Shown: positions 1-7,118 of the stretch, in pieces
Position numbering within the stretch: the stretch's first letter is position 1
Layout of the letters: each line of letters opens with the position of its first letter
Assembly: GCA_902797915.1 (NCBI GenBank)
Contig: CADBUK010000153.1
Location: 1 to 23,331 of the forward strand
Length of the DNA stretch: 23,331 nucleotides
DNA from: Oscillospiraceae bacterium
Lineage (GTDB): Bacteria > Bacillota > Clostridia > Oscillospirales > Acutalibacteraceae
Reading direction: 5' to 3'
Program-made: the position numbers and the translations under genes
Notes under the pieces: model-generated
Database searches by the model: none
Told to the model about the DNA's origin: nothing
The model's input: only the letters and a program-made list of their open reading frames with translations

Positions 1-639
1 ATTGCTCCCGACGGCGAGGAGCAGGACGCATATATTCTCGGCGTTGATACTCCCGTTGACGAATTCGAGGGTATCGTTATTGCCATCATCCACAGAAACA
101 ACGACATTGAAGAAAAATGGGTGGTTGCGCCCGAAGGTAGCGCATATACTAAGGAAGAAATTGAAGAAGCAGTTCGTTTTCAGGAGCAGTATTTTGATTA
201 TGAAATCCTTACTACCGAAGTAAAGTTTTATCCGTTTATTGAAGATGAAAAGTTGAGTTTTGCTGTAATTGCGGCAAAGGCGGACGGAAAGTGGGTATTC
301 TGTAAGCACAAAGAACGCGACACTTATGAATTCCCCGGCGGACACAAAGAAGACGGTGAAATGATTATAGAAACGGCGCGCCGCGAACTTTACGAGGAAA
401 CGGGAGCAACCGATTTTTTCATCAAAAGAGTTTGCTATTATTCCGTTCAATCGCCGGATATGTTTGACGGAAAAGAAACCTTCGGTTTGTTTTACTATGC
501 TGAAATAAGAGGGTTTGAAAAAGAGCTACATAACGAAATTGAAAAGATTGTTATTACGGATGAATTACCTGATAAATTAACATATCCTTTAACATATGGG
601 GCTTTATTGAAAAAATTAAAAAACAGAAATATTATTTAG
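1..639 (+). CDS. Pyrophosphatase-like / NUDIX hydrolase fusion (5' end outside window)
   Basis: The frame is open from the first base, so the N-terminus lies upstream; 212 residues are visible. Visible residues 1-70 (IAPDGEEQDAYILGV..., then IVIAIIHR and EEKWVVAPEG) resemble the C-terminal half of the short clostridial inorganic pyrophosphatase-like proteins, which normally end near the FQEQYF segment. Here the frame continues into a NUDIX domain (about 77-205) with an intact Nudix box from G114: G-x5-E-x7-REL-Y-EE-TGA. NUDIX enzymes hydrolyse nucleoside diphosphate-linked compounds, and a pyrophosphatase would remove released PPi, so a nucleotide clean-up role is plausible but inferred. A start at the internal GTG at 121 would cut into conserved sequence, so I do not use it. 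A deaminase gene follows 35 bases downstream. Substrate unknown. Confidence 0.85.
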   Translation: MAPDGEEQDAYILGVDTPVDEFEGIVIAIIHRNNDIEEKWVVAPEGSAYTKEEIEEAVRFQEQYFDYEILTTEVKFYPFIEDEKLSFAVIAAKADGKWVFCKHKERDTYEFPGGHKEDGEMIIETARRELYEETGATDFFIKRVCYYSVQSPDMFDGKETFGLFYYAEIRGFEKELHNEIEKIVITDELPDKLTYPLTYGALLKKLKNRNII

Positions 640-674
640 ATTTGTAACGATATAAGCGTTTTAAAGGAGAAAGA

Positions 675-1076
675 ATGAATAATATATGGAATGAACTGTA
701 TCAGGCTGCAGTTAAGGTGCAAAACGGCAGAGAAATATCTCCGTTTGTTGAAACGGGCGGAGTTGCCGCCGCAATATTAACCGAAAGCGGCAACATGTAT
801 GTCGGCGTTTGCATTGATACAGCCTGTTCGCTTGGCATGTGTGCAGAGAGAAATGCAATTGCAAATATGATTACAAACGGCGAAAGTAGAATAAATAAGC
901 TGGTTGCCGTAATGTCTGACGGTACGTTGGGTTTGCCTTGTGGTGCCTGTAGGGAACTTTTAATGCAGCTTGATAAAAGCAGCGGCGATATTGAAATCCT
1001 GATTGATCTTGAAACTCAACGTACGGTAAAGCTTAAAGAGCTTGTCCCTGACTGGTGGGGAAGTAAAAGGTTTTGA
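675..1076 (+). CDS. Cytidine deaminase family protein
   Basis: This 133-residue protein has the length and zinc motifs of the cytidine/blasticidin-S deaminase family. C56-A-E58 carries the first zinc ligand and the proton-shuttle Glu, and P88-C89-G-A-C92 carries the other two Cys ligands. The family deaminates cytidine or related pyrimidine nucleosides in the cytoplasm to uridine-type products (pyrimidine salvage). The ATG is preceded by AAAGGAGA at good spacing. It follows the PPase-like/NUDIX gene by 35 bases on the same strand, so the two are probably co-transcribed and end at the hairpin at 1136-1173. The exact substrate cannot be decided from sequence: the C-terminal LVPDWWG segment occurs in clostridial proteins annotated simply as cytidine deaminase. 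Confidence 0.85.
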   Translation: MNNIWNELYQAAVKVQNGREISPFVETGGVAAAILTESGNMYVGVCIDTACSLGMCAERNAIANMITNGESRINKLVAVMSDGTLGLPCGACRELLMQLDKSSGDIEILIDLETQRTVKLKELVPDWWGSKRF

Positions 1077-1135
1077 TTTCATCAAGGCAAATCGGGTGTG
1101 GGCGAATCCCGCCAAATAACCGACGACTGGCCACT

Positions 1136-1173
1136 AAAAAACGCTGTCTCACTTTTTGTGAGACAGCGTTTTT
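1136..1173. terminator. Bidirectional intrinsic terminator between convergent genes
   Basis: A perfect 12-bp stem pairs ACGCTGTCTCAC (1141-1152) with GTGAGACAGCGT (1158-1169) around a TTTTT loop. It has an A-run on its left and a T-run on its right, so it works on either strand. It sits between the end of the deaminase gene (+) and the end of the symporter gene (-). Confidence 0.9.
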
Positions 1174-1178
1174 CTTTT

Positions 1179-2582
1179 TTATTCTTCTGCGCCTTCCGCT
1201 CTGCGCTCAACTATGAAATCGTGAACCTTATCCGCAAGCTCGCCGTGCAGCTTGAATTTTTTGCTGAAAATAATCAGCGAAAGCAGAACGAGTATTGCTG
1301 GCGCGCCGAAGCCGATAAAGCCGATAGCGGATTTTGTTGCCTCGTTAACGGCGCCCGTTTCTTTAACCTGCCTTGAATAGTGAAACAAGCCAAGACCGCC
1401 GAAATAAATAATCGTCTGAATGGTGTAAGCAAGCTTCTGCAAAAAGCCCTTCATTGAGAAGGTTATGCTTTCGTTTCTTACGCCGTTTTTGTATTCGCCG
1501 TAGTCAACTATGTCGGCAAGGAATACCGTTTGCGAAACGAACATTGACGCAATACCCGTCGAAGAAAGAATGTACGCAAAGCTCAGCGCAAGCGTGTTTT
1601 TCATAATCGGGCCGCAGATATACATAAATATATAACCGATTATAGTTGTGATAAGCGAAATCTGATAAATCCTTTTTTTGTCAAACCATTTTGACAGAAC
1701 GGGTATTACGGCAAGACCGAGAATTGAGCCGACCGCGCCGACTATCTGGAATTTTGACTGCGCAACGCCGTTGCCGACAACCTGAGTAAAATATGTTCTT
1801 GCCGTGCCGCTTGTAAGGTACCAGCCCGCGTTTGAAAGCATAGCAAACACCATAAAAATAACAAGCTGGTCGTTGTGTGCAATAACGTTGAAAATCTGCT
1901 TGAAGGAAAACTTTTTCTTTTCTTCGTAAACAACGTTCTTTTCCTTTGTTGAAAGTACGCAGGTAACGGCAAAGAAAATAAGCAGAATTCCGCAAATTCC
2001 CGCCCAGCGTGAAAAGCCTGACGGGGAATAGCCGTAAGGGTCAATTTCCTTAGTGTTCTTTGAAAGAATGGGAACTATTATCGGCGTTGCAACCGTTATG
2101 ATACCCTGTCCTATACCGCTGAAGGTTCTTGCAACGGTTGAAACCATATTTCTGTCGCTCGGGTCGCTCGTAAAGGAGGGAATCATTGACCAGTAGGGAA
2201 TATCCGCAAGGGTGTTGGTCATTCCCCACAAAATATACATTACGGCAATGTATATGTAAAGCGGTGTTCCCGAAAGCCCGAATTTTGAAAAAAGCAAAAA
2301 CAAAACAATCGCGTTGCTTGCCGCTCCGATAACTATCCAGGGGCGGTATTTGCCGAATTTTGTGCGTGTGTTGTCGACGATGGTGCCCATCATCGGGTCG
2401 TTAATGCCGTCCCATATTCTTGCAAGCGGGGTCAAAAGCAGCAAAAAGCCTTCCGCCAGATGAAGCGTTGAAACAAGATAGTCGCTCAGAAAGGTGTAAA
2501 ACATACCGTAGCTTAAATCAAGCCCGATTGCTCCTATCCCGTAAAAAATTTTTTCGCGCCAAGTAGTTTTGTAATCTGCCAT
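1179..2582 (-). CDS. GPH-family sugar:cation symporter (MelB/XynP type)
   Basis: A 467-residue polytopic membrane protein of the glycoside-pentoside-hexuronide:cation symporter family (MFS superfamily, usually 12 helices). The N-terminal signature ARIWDGINDPMMG followed by DNTRTKFGKYRPW matches this family. D58 and D62 fall at the positions of the two cation-site Asp residues of MelB (D55, D59), so cation-coupled uptake is expected. Substrate cannot be read from sequence; a glycoside or oligosaccharide is likely for the family. The ATG at 2582 follows AAAGAGG at 7-base spacing. It stands alone, divergent from mraZ and convergent with the deaminase gene, with no glycosidase beside it. The GH38 gene about 15 kb away might share a sugar pathway, but nothing shows this. 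Confidence 0.9.
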   Translation of the reverse strand: MADYKTTWREKIFYGIGAIGLDLSYGMFYTFLSDYLVSTLHLAEGFLLLLTPLARIWDGINDPMMGTIVDNTRTKFGKYRPWIVIGAASNAIVLFLLFSKFGLSGTPLYIYIAVMYILWGMTNTLADIPYWSMIPSFTSDPSDRNMVSTVARTFSGIGQGIITVATPIIVPILSKNTKEIDPYGYSPSGFSRWAGICGILLIFFAVTCVLSTKEKNVVYEEKKKFSFKQIFNVIAHNDQLVIFMVFAMLSNAGWYLTSGTARTYFTQVVGNGVAQSKFQIVGAVGSILGLAVIPVLSKWFDKKRIYQISLITTIIGYIFMYICGPIMKNTLALSFAYILSSTGIASMFVSQTVFLADIVDYGEYKNGVRNESITFSMKGFLQKLAYTIQTIIYFGGLGLFHYSRQVKETGAVNEATKSAIGFIGFGAPAILVLLSLIIFSKKFKLHGELADKVHDFIVERRAEGAEE

Positions 2583-2608
2583 AGCAAAACCTCTTTGTCT
2601 TTTTTTGA

Positions 2609-2637
2609 ATTATAACATAAAAAATGTCTAAGCACAA
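2609..2637 (-). promoter_or_regulatory. Candidate promoter for the GPH symporter
   Basis: On the - strand, TATAAT (2614-2609) is preceded by TG at the extended -10 position and, 17 bases upstream, by TTGTGC (2637-2632). The -35 is weak but the extended -10 compensates. It lies about 30 bases before the symporter ATG. Confidence 0.6.
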
Positions 2638-2656
2638 CGGTTATTACAATTCTGTT

Positions 2657-2671
2657 ACAAATTGAATTTGT
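2657..2671. promoter_or_regulatory. 15-bp palindrome between divergent promoters (candidate operator)
   Basis: ACAAATT-G-AATTTGT is a perfect inverted repeat with a single central base. It lies just upstream of the mraZ -35 (2685) and about 20 bases upstream of the symporter -35, where a regulator could touch either promoter. Related octamers recur in the mraZ leader: CACAAAT at 2765-2771 and AATTTGTG at 2788-2795. No regulator is identified. Confidence 0.4.
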
Positions 2672-2684
2672 GCTTTTTTGCCTA

Positions 2685-2713
2685 TTGACTTTCCTGCTGT
2701 TCCTTATTATAAT
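2685..2713 (+). promoter_or_regulatory. SigA-type promoter of the dcw operon (before mraZ)
   Basis: TTGACT (2685-2690), a 17-base spacer, then TATAAT (2708-2713): near-consensus. Transcription should start near 2720, giving a leader of roughly 108 bases before mraZ. The leader contains CCCA-bearing sites at 2741-2746 and 2761-2766, exactly 20 bases apart, and a second weak TTGACA at 2775-2780. MraZ is known to repress its own operon by binding repeated short sites near the promoter in E. coli, so these are candidates for its operator. Confidence 0.8.
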
Positions 2714-2827
2714 GGTCAATGTGGTGACAAATCCTGTAAATTCCCAAGGATTTCATCTAAATCCCACAAATAAATTGACAAAAGCATAATTTGTGTTCTA
2801 AAACGTTTTTGAAGGGAGGGGAGCCAA

Positions 2828-3286
2828 ATGCATCTTTTTGTCGGTACGTTATATAATTATAAGCTTGACGGTAAGGGCAGGCTCTCAGTTCCTACAAAGT
2901 GGAGAGAACGCCTCGGCAGAGATTTTTATATGGTTGCGGTAACCGTTAAGGGCTGCAAATGTATTACTCTTTATCCTGTTGAGGAATTTGAATTAACCTA
3001 TCAAAAAATGCAAAAGGGCACTGAAAATCAGAAATATGAAACCTCAAAGGATTTCCTTCGCAATGCAGAGGAGGTTTCAATTGACGCTCAGGGCAGATTT
3101 ACGTTAAACCAGAGGCTCAAGGAGCTGGCGCTGCTTTCAAACGATTGCGACGTTATTTTTGAGGGTAACGGTAAAACCATTGAAATCTGGAATGCGGCTG
3201 AGTTTGACAAAATGCAGCAGACCTTTGATTCAAACCTCGGTATTTACGATTTGATGGATAAGGTTAATAACCAAGACAACGAATAA
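2828..3286 (+). CDS. mraZ: Transcriptional regulator MraZ
   Basis: A 152-residue, two-repeat AbrB-like DNA-binding protein, first gene of the dcw cluster. Each half carries the family motif: DGKGR at residues 14-18 and DAQGR at 86-90, each followed by a short hydrophobic/basic helix. In other bacteria MraZ forms ring oligomers and controls its own operon by binding repeats near the promoter. A strong SD (GGGAGGGGAG) precedes the ATG. The TAA overlaps the rsmH ATG as TAATG, so the two genes are translationally coupled. The consensus promoter lies about 115 bases upstream. Confidence 0.97.
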   Translation: MHLFVGTLYNYKLDGKGRLSVPTKWRERLGRDFYMVAVTVKGCKCITLYPVEEFELTYQKMQKGTENQKYETSKDFLRNAEEVSIDAQGRFTLNQRLKELALLSNDCDVIFEGNGKTIEIWNAAEFDKMQQTFDSNLGIYDLMDKVNNQDNE

Positions 3287-4200
3287 TGGAATTTGTGCAT
3301 AAAAGCGTGCTGTTTGACGAGGCAATCGCGGCACTTGAAATTGATAACACAAAGATTATTGCTGACGGCACGGCGGGCGGCGGCGGACATTCAAGGGAAA
3401 TTGCCAAAGCCGCAAAGCGTCTTATCGCAATTGACAGGGACCCCGACGCTATTAAGGTGCTCGGCGAACGTCTTTCGGAATTTGATAACGTAACTATTGT
3501 TCAGGACAATTTTTCTAATATCAGGGAAATTCTTTCCTCACTCGGTATTCAGGGAATTGACGGGCTGCTGCTTGATTTGGGCGTAAGCTCGTTTCAGCTT
3601 GATAACGGGGAGAGGGGCTTTTCTTTCCATCAGGACGCTCCGCTTGATATGAGAATGTCAAAAACGGGGCTTTCCGCTTTCGACGTTGTTAATGAATACG
3701 GCGAAGCGCAGCTTGCCGAAATCATCCGGAAATACGGCGAGGAAAAGTTCAGCCGTTCAATTGCGAAAAACATTGTTGCTGCAAGGGCTGAAAAGCCGAT
3801 TGAAACCACGTTTGAGCTTGTGGATATAATCAAAAAATCAATGCCTGCAAAGGAACTTAAAAAAGGGCATCCCGCCCGCAAAACCTTTCAGGCAATCAGA
3901 ATAGAGGTTAACGGCGAGCTTGACAGCTTAAAACGCGCGCTTGACGACGCGTTCTACTGTCTTAATCCGGGCGGAATAATCGCCGTAATAACGTTTCATT
4001 CGCTTGAAGACAGAATTGTAAAGGAAAAATTTGCAGAGTGGATTAAGGGCTGTACCTGCCCCAAGGAATTTCCCGTCTGCGTTTGCGGCAACAAGCCCAA
4101 GGGCGAACTGCCGTTCAAATCCAAAGCTCCTACGGAAAGGGAGCTTGAGGATAACCCGAGAGCGAGGTCGTCAAGGCTGAGGGCTTTCAGGAAGTTTTAG
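3286..4200 (+). CDS. rsmH: 16S rRNA (cytosine(1402)-N4)-methyltransferase
   Basis: A SAM-dependent methyltransferase (MraW/RsmH) that N4-methylates C1402 in the decoding centre of 16S rRNA. The 304-residue length is normal. Visible motifs are the SAM-binding GTAGGGGHS (28-36) and IDRDPDA, then GVSSFQLDNGERGFSF, HPARKTFQAIRIEVN and AVITFHSLEDR. I see no clear SD; the start overlaps the mraZ stop (TAATG), so translation probably depends on ribosomes finishing mraZ. Its second position in the dcw cluster is the standard one. Confidence 0.97.
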   Translation: MEFVHKSVLFDEAIAALEIDNTKIIADGTAGGGGHSREIAKAAKRLIAIDRDPDAIKVLGERLSEFDNVTIVQDNFSNIREILSSLGIQGIDGLLLDLGVSSFQLDNGERGFSFHQDAPLDMRMSKTGLSAFDVVNEYGEAQLAEIIRKYGEEKFSRSIAKNIVAARAEKPIETTFELVDIIKKSMPAKELKKGHPARKTFQAIRIEVNGELDSLKRALDDAFYCLNPGGIIAVITFHSLEDRIVKEKFAEWIKGCTCPKEFPVCVCGNKPKGELPFKSKAPTERELEDNPRARSSRLRAFRKF

Positions 4201-4223
4201 TTTAAGAAAGGGGAGAAGTTAAA

Positions 4224-4778
4224 ATGGTTCAGAGCAACGATTTCCGCAGGTATTCTTACGTTTCGGACGCTTCTTATGCGTTGAACGCTTTTAATCAGAC
4301 GAGAAGCTCGGCCGCACCCAAGCTTCGCCCCGATACAGGCAGGGGCTTAAAGGTTGCGCCGAACAGCAAAAGAAAAAGCCTTACGGAGCTTCAGGAGGAG
4401 CAAAAGGTTTCCTTCAGAAAAATGCTTTATATCATAGGCGTAACTCTGCTTTGCGTTGCTATGCTTTCGGGCGTGCTGTTCACTTATGTTCAGAAAAACG
4501 AGCTTAACAGCAGTATAAGAAAGATTAAAACCGAAATTGCAATTGCAAACAGCGAGAACGTCAGCCTGAATGCTGAACTGGAATCAATGGTTTCCGTTTC
4601 GCAGATTGACGCTTATGCTGTTGAAAATCTGGGTATGACCCGTCTGCAGTCAAATCAGATAAAGTATATCGACACCACCGAGTACAAGCTTCAGCGCGCT
4701 GCGGCTGTTTCGGCGACGGATACCGCTGTGCCCGAAAACTCGGATGTTGAAACGCCTGAGGTAAATGCAGGCAATTAA
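4224..4778 (+). CDS. ftsL: FtsL-like septum formation protein
   Basis: A 184-residue single-pass membrane protein in the usual FtsL slot between rsmH and the division PBP. It has a long basic, low-complexity cytoplasmic tail (1-66), one membrane helix (about 67-89), and an extracytoplasmic coiled-coil stretch beginning KNELNSSIRKIKTE, followed by VENLGM, a motif common in FtsL/DivIC proteins. FtsL pairs with DivIC and DivIB and helps activate FtsW and the division PBP. The SD AAAGGGGAG is well placed. Identity rests on position and topology because the family diverges fast; DivIC is the alternative. The N-tail is longer than in many FtsL proteins. Confidence 0.8.
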   Translation: MVQSNDFRRYSYVSDASYALNAFNQTRSSAAPKLRPDTGRGLKVAPNSKRKSLTELQEEQKVSFRKMLYIIGVTLLCVAMLSGVLFTYVQKNELNSSIRKIKTEIAIANSENVSLNAELESMVSVSQIDAYAVENLGMTRLQSNQIKYIDTTEYKLQRAAAVSATDTAVPENSDVETPEVNAGN

Positions 4779-4797
4779 TATGTTTTTTTAAATTGTT

Positions 4798-4827
4798 TTG
4801 AGAGTTAAGTATTTTCTTAACTCTCAA
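4798..4827. repeat. Perfect 12-bp hairpin between ftsL and pbp
   Basis: TTGAGAGTTAAG (4798-4809) pairs exactly with CTTAACTCTCAA (4816-4827) around a 6-base loop. It is followed on the + strand by AT-rich sequence rather than a clean T-run, so it looks more like an RNA-processing or attenuation element, or a weak terminator, than a strong one. The right arm contains TTAACT, which with TATAAG (4841-4846) at 18-base spacing forms a weak possible promoter for pbp. Confidence 0.6.
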
Positions 4828-4850
4828 TAAATATATATTATATAAGATAT

Positions 4851-4862
4851 AACTTATAAGTT
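4851..4862. repeat. 12-bp palindrome just before the pbp SD
   Basis: AACTTATAAGTT is self-complementary and directly abuts the SD of the PBP gene (GAAAGGCGG, 4863-4871). As DNA it could be an operator for a pbp-proximal promoter. As RNA it has too little loop to fold stably alone. It may be chance in AT-rich DNA. Confidence 0.35.
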
Positions 4863-4877
4863 GAAAGGCGGTCTAAT

Positions 4878-7091
4878 ATGTCGAGGTTCAGGAAGGGTTT
4901 GGCTTCAAGGGTTCTGATAATGGGAATCGTTATTGCGTTCCTGTTAACGGCAGACGTGGCTCGCCTTTTTTATATTCAGATTGTCAAGGGCTCGGATTAC
5001 GCCGAAAAGGCGCAGAGCCAGCAGCTTTCCGATAAGGAAATAGAGGCAATGCGCGGTACGATTTATGACAGCGCGGGCAACGTGCTTGCACAGTCCGCAA
5101 CGGTCTGGACGGTTTTTCTGGACCCGTCAAACATTAAGGAGGATGACCGACAGAAGATTGTTGATTTTCTTGCCGAAACCTTTGAATATGATGAGGAGCA
5201 AAAGGCAAAGCTATACGAAAAGAGCGAGGCTGAAAATCAGTATCAGGTAGTTGAAAAGGACGTCGAAAACAGGGTTAAGGAAAGTATTGCCGATTTCGTT
5301 CACGAAAACAAGCTTTCGCTTTGCATAGGTTTTGAGCAGACCACAAAAAGATATTATCCTTACGGCGCGCTTGCGTCGTCGGTTATCGGCTTTACGGGCG
5401 CTGACGACCAGGGACTTGAAGGCCTTGAGGCTTATTACGATAAGGAACTTACAGGCACAAACGGCAGAACCATTACCGCCAAGGACTCAAAGGGCAATTC
5501 GATTTCGGACGATTACGAAACCTCAATTGCAGCGCAGGACGGTTATTCGCTCAACTTAACAATTAACACCACAATTCAGTACTATCTTGAAAAGGAACTC
5601 AAAAACACGCTTGAGGAGTATTCGGCAAAGGGCTGCTACGGCGTCGTTATGAACTGCAACACGGGCGCAGTGCTTGCAATGGCTTCGCTTCCCGATTACG
5701 ACTGCAACAATCCGCGTAAGATTACTTACGACAAGTATATCAAGGATATTCAGGAAACTGAGGGCGACGAGGAAAAGGCGGTTAAGGAAAGCGAGTACGT
5801 TCAGCGCCAGTGGAGAAACTTCGTTGTTTCGGATACTTACGTTCCCGGCTCCGTTTTCAAAACCTTTATGGCTTCGGCAGCGCTTGAGGAAAACGTTGTA
5901 AATCTTGACACCTCTTATACCTGCACGGGTGCAATCAAGGTTGATAAGTACATTATGCACTGCCACAATCACGCGGGGCACGGCACGGAAAATCTTACGC
6001 AGGGGCTTGAAAATTCCTGTAACCCGTTCTTTATTACAATCGGGCAGAAGCTCGGCGTTCATAACTATTTCAAGTATTTCGACGGCTTCGGCTTCACACA
6101 GAAAACGGGAATAGACCTTCCGGGCGAGGCAAGCCCGCAGTATTATGAGGAAAAGCAGTACGGTATCGTTGAGCTTTCCTCCGCATCCTTCGGCCAGACA
6201 AACAGCCTTACGCCTATTCAGGTCTGCACGGGCTTGTGCGCGGTAGCAAACGGCGGCAAGCTTGTTAAGCCCTATATCGTTTCCGAAATCAAGGATACGG
6301 AGGGCAACACAATTTCAAAAACTCAGCCAACCGTTGTCCGTCAGGTTATCAGCGAGGATACGTCAAAAACGGTTGCAACTATGATGCGTTCGGTTGTTGA
6401 TAACGGTACGGGTAAAAACGGTTATGTTGCAGGCTATAATGTCGGCGGTAAAACGGGTACCTCAACAAAGCTCGGCGAAAGCAAGGAGGGCGAGAGAAAC
6501 AAGTACATCGTTTCCTTTGCCGCAATTGCACCGTCGGACGACCCGCAAATCGCAATGCTGATTATCTGCGACGAACCGAGCGTTGATTTGGGCGGCGGCG
6601 CAATCTGCGCTCCTATTGCCGCCATTGTTGTAAAAGAGGCGATGAACGAACTTGGCGTTGAGCCAAAGTACAGCGATGACGAGTTAAAGGATTTGTCAAT
6701 CAAAACGCCTAATGTAATCGGTAAAAACATTGACGACGCGCAGAGCACGCTCAGCAATGCGGGTCTGAAATACAAGGTAATCGGCAACGGTAAAACCGTT
6801 CTTAAACAGTCGCCGACAAATAATGACACTATTCCGAGCGGCGGCAGGGTAATACTGTACACCGAAACCAAGGATAAACAAACAACAACCGTGCCTGATT
6901 TCACAGGCTTAACGGTTACGGAGGCAAACAGACTTGCTTCTGATAAAAATCTGAACATTGAAATCGCGGGCAACGATTCAACCAACGCCCTTGTTGTTGC
7001 GTTCAGGCAGAGCGAGGCGGAGGGCACTGAGGTTGAACTCGGCTCGGTAATCACAGTAACCTTTAAATCAACTCAGGCAGTGCTTGACTAA
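4878..7091 (+). CDS. Class B penicillin-binding protein with two PASTA domains
   Basis: A 737-residue transpeptidase of the FtsI/PBP2B/SpoVD type that cross-links septal peptidoglycan. A short cytoplasmic tail and one membrane helix (about 11-34) precede a dimerisation domain containing RGTIYD (59-64). The catalytic domain has all three motifs: S325-V-F-K328 (nucleophile), S380-C-N382 and K525-T-G527. Two C-terminal PASTA domains (about 609-666 and 670-732) are typical of Gram-positive division or sporulation PBPs. SD GAAAGGCGG lies 6 bases before the ATG. The 99-base gap upstream holds a hairpin and is the largest gap within the operon before ftsZ. Two PASTA domains favour a PBP2B-like division role over SpoVD, which usually has one, but this is not decisive, so no symbol is given. 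Confidence 0.95.
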   Translation: MSRFRKGLASRVLIMGIVIAFLLTADVARLFYIQIVKGSDYAEKAQSQQLSDKEIEAMRGTIYDSAGNVLAQSATVWTVFLDPSNIKEDDRQKIVDFLAETFEYDEEQKAKLYEKSEAENQYQVVEKDVENRVKESIADFVHENKLSLCIGFEQTTKRYYPYGALASSVIGFTGADDQGLEGLEAYYDKELTGTNGRTITAKDSKGNSISDDYETSIAAQDGYSLNLTINTTIQYYLEKELKNTLEEYSAKGCYGVVMNCNTGAVLAMASLPDYDCNNPRKITYDKYIKDIQETEGDEEKAVKESEYVQRQWRNFVVSDTYVPGSVFKTFMASAALEENVVNLDTSYTCTGAIKVDKYIMHCHNHAGHGTENLTQGLENSCNPFFITIGQKLGVHNYFKYFDGFGFTQKTGIDLPGEASPQYYEEKQYGIVELSSASFGQTNSLTPIQVCTGLCAVANGGKLVKPYIVSEIKDTEGNTISKTQPTVVRQVISEDTSKTVATMMRSVVDNGTGKNGYVAGYNVGGKTGTSTKLGESKEGERNKYIVSFAAIAPSDDPQIAMLIICDEPSVDLGGGAICAPIAAIVVKEAMNELGVEPKYSDDELKDLSIKTPNVIGKNIDDAQSTLSNAGLKYKVIGNGKTVLKQSPTNNDTIPSGGRVILYTETKDKQTTTVPDFTGLTVTEANRLASDKNLNIEIAGNDSTNALVVAFRQSEAEGTEVELGSVITVTFKSTQAVLD

Positions 7092-7118
7092 ATTAATAAA
7101 CCCAAAGGTGGGACGGAT

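Noticed and set aside
121..639. NUDIX protein starting at GTG 121
   Set aside because: The frame is open from base 1 and the sequence before 121 is conserved pyrophosphatase-like protein, so the true start is upstream.
1098..1376. + strand open frame running through the terminator
   Set aside because: It spans the bidirectional terminator and lies antisense to the symporter C-terminus; I see no SD or recognisable domain.
4798..4827. Strong intrinsic terminator between ftsL and pbp
   Set aside because: The stem is perfect but lacks a following T-run on the + strand, and the PBP downstream belongs to the same cluster.
5556..6062. 168-codon open frame on the - strand inside the PBP gene
   Set aside because: It is antisense to the transpeptidase domain, whose motifs are unbroken on the + strand.
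6434..7054. 206-codon open frame on the - strand inside the PBP gene
   Set aside because: It is antisense to the PASTA region of an intact gene, has no family features, and reflects the codon bias of the real strand.
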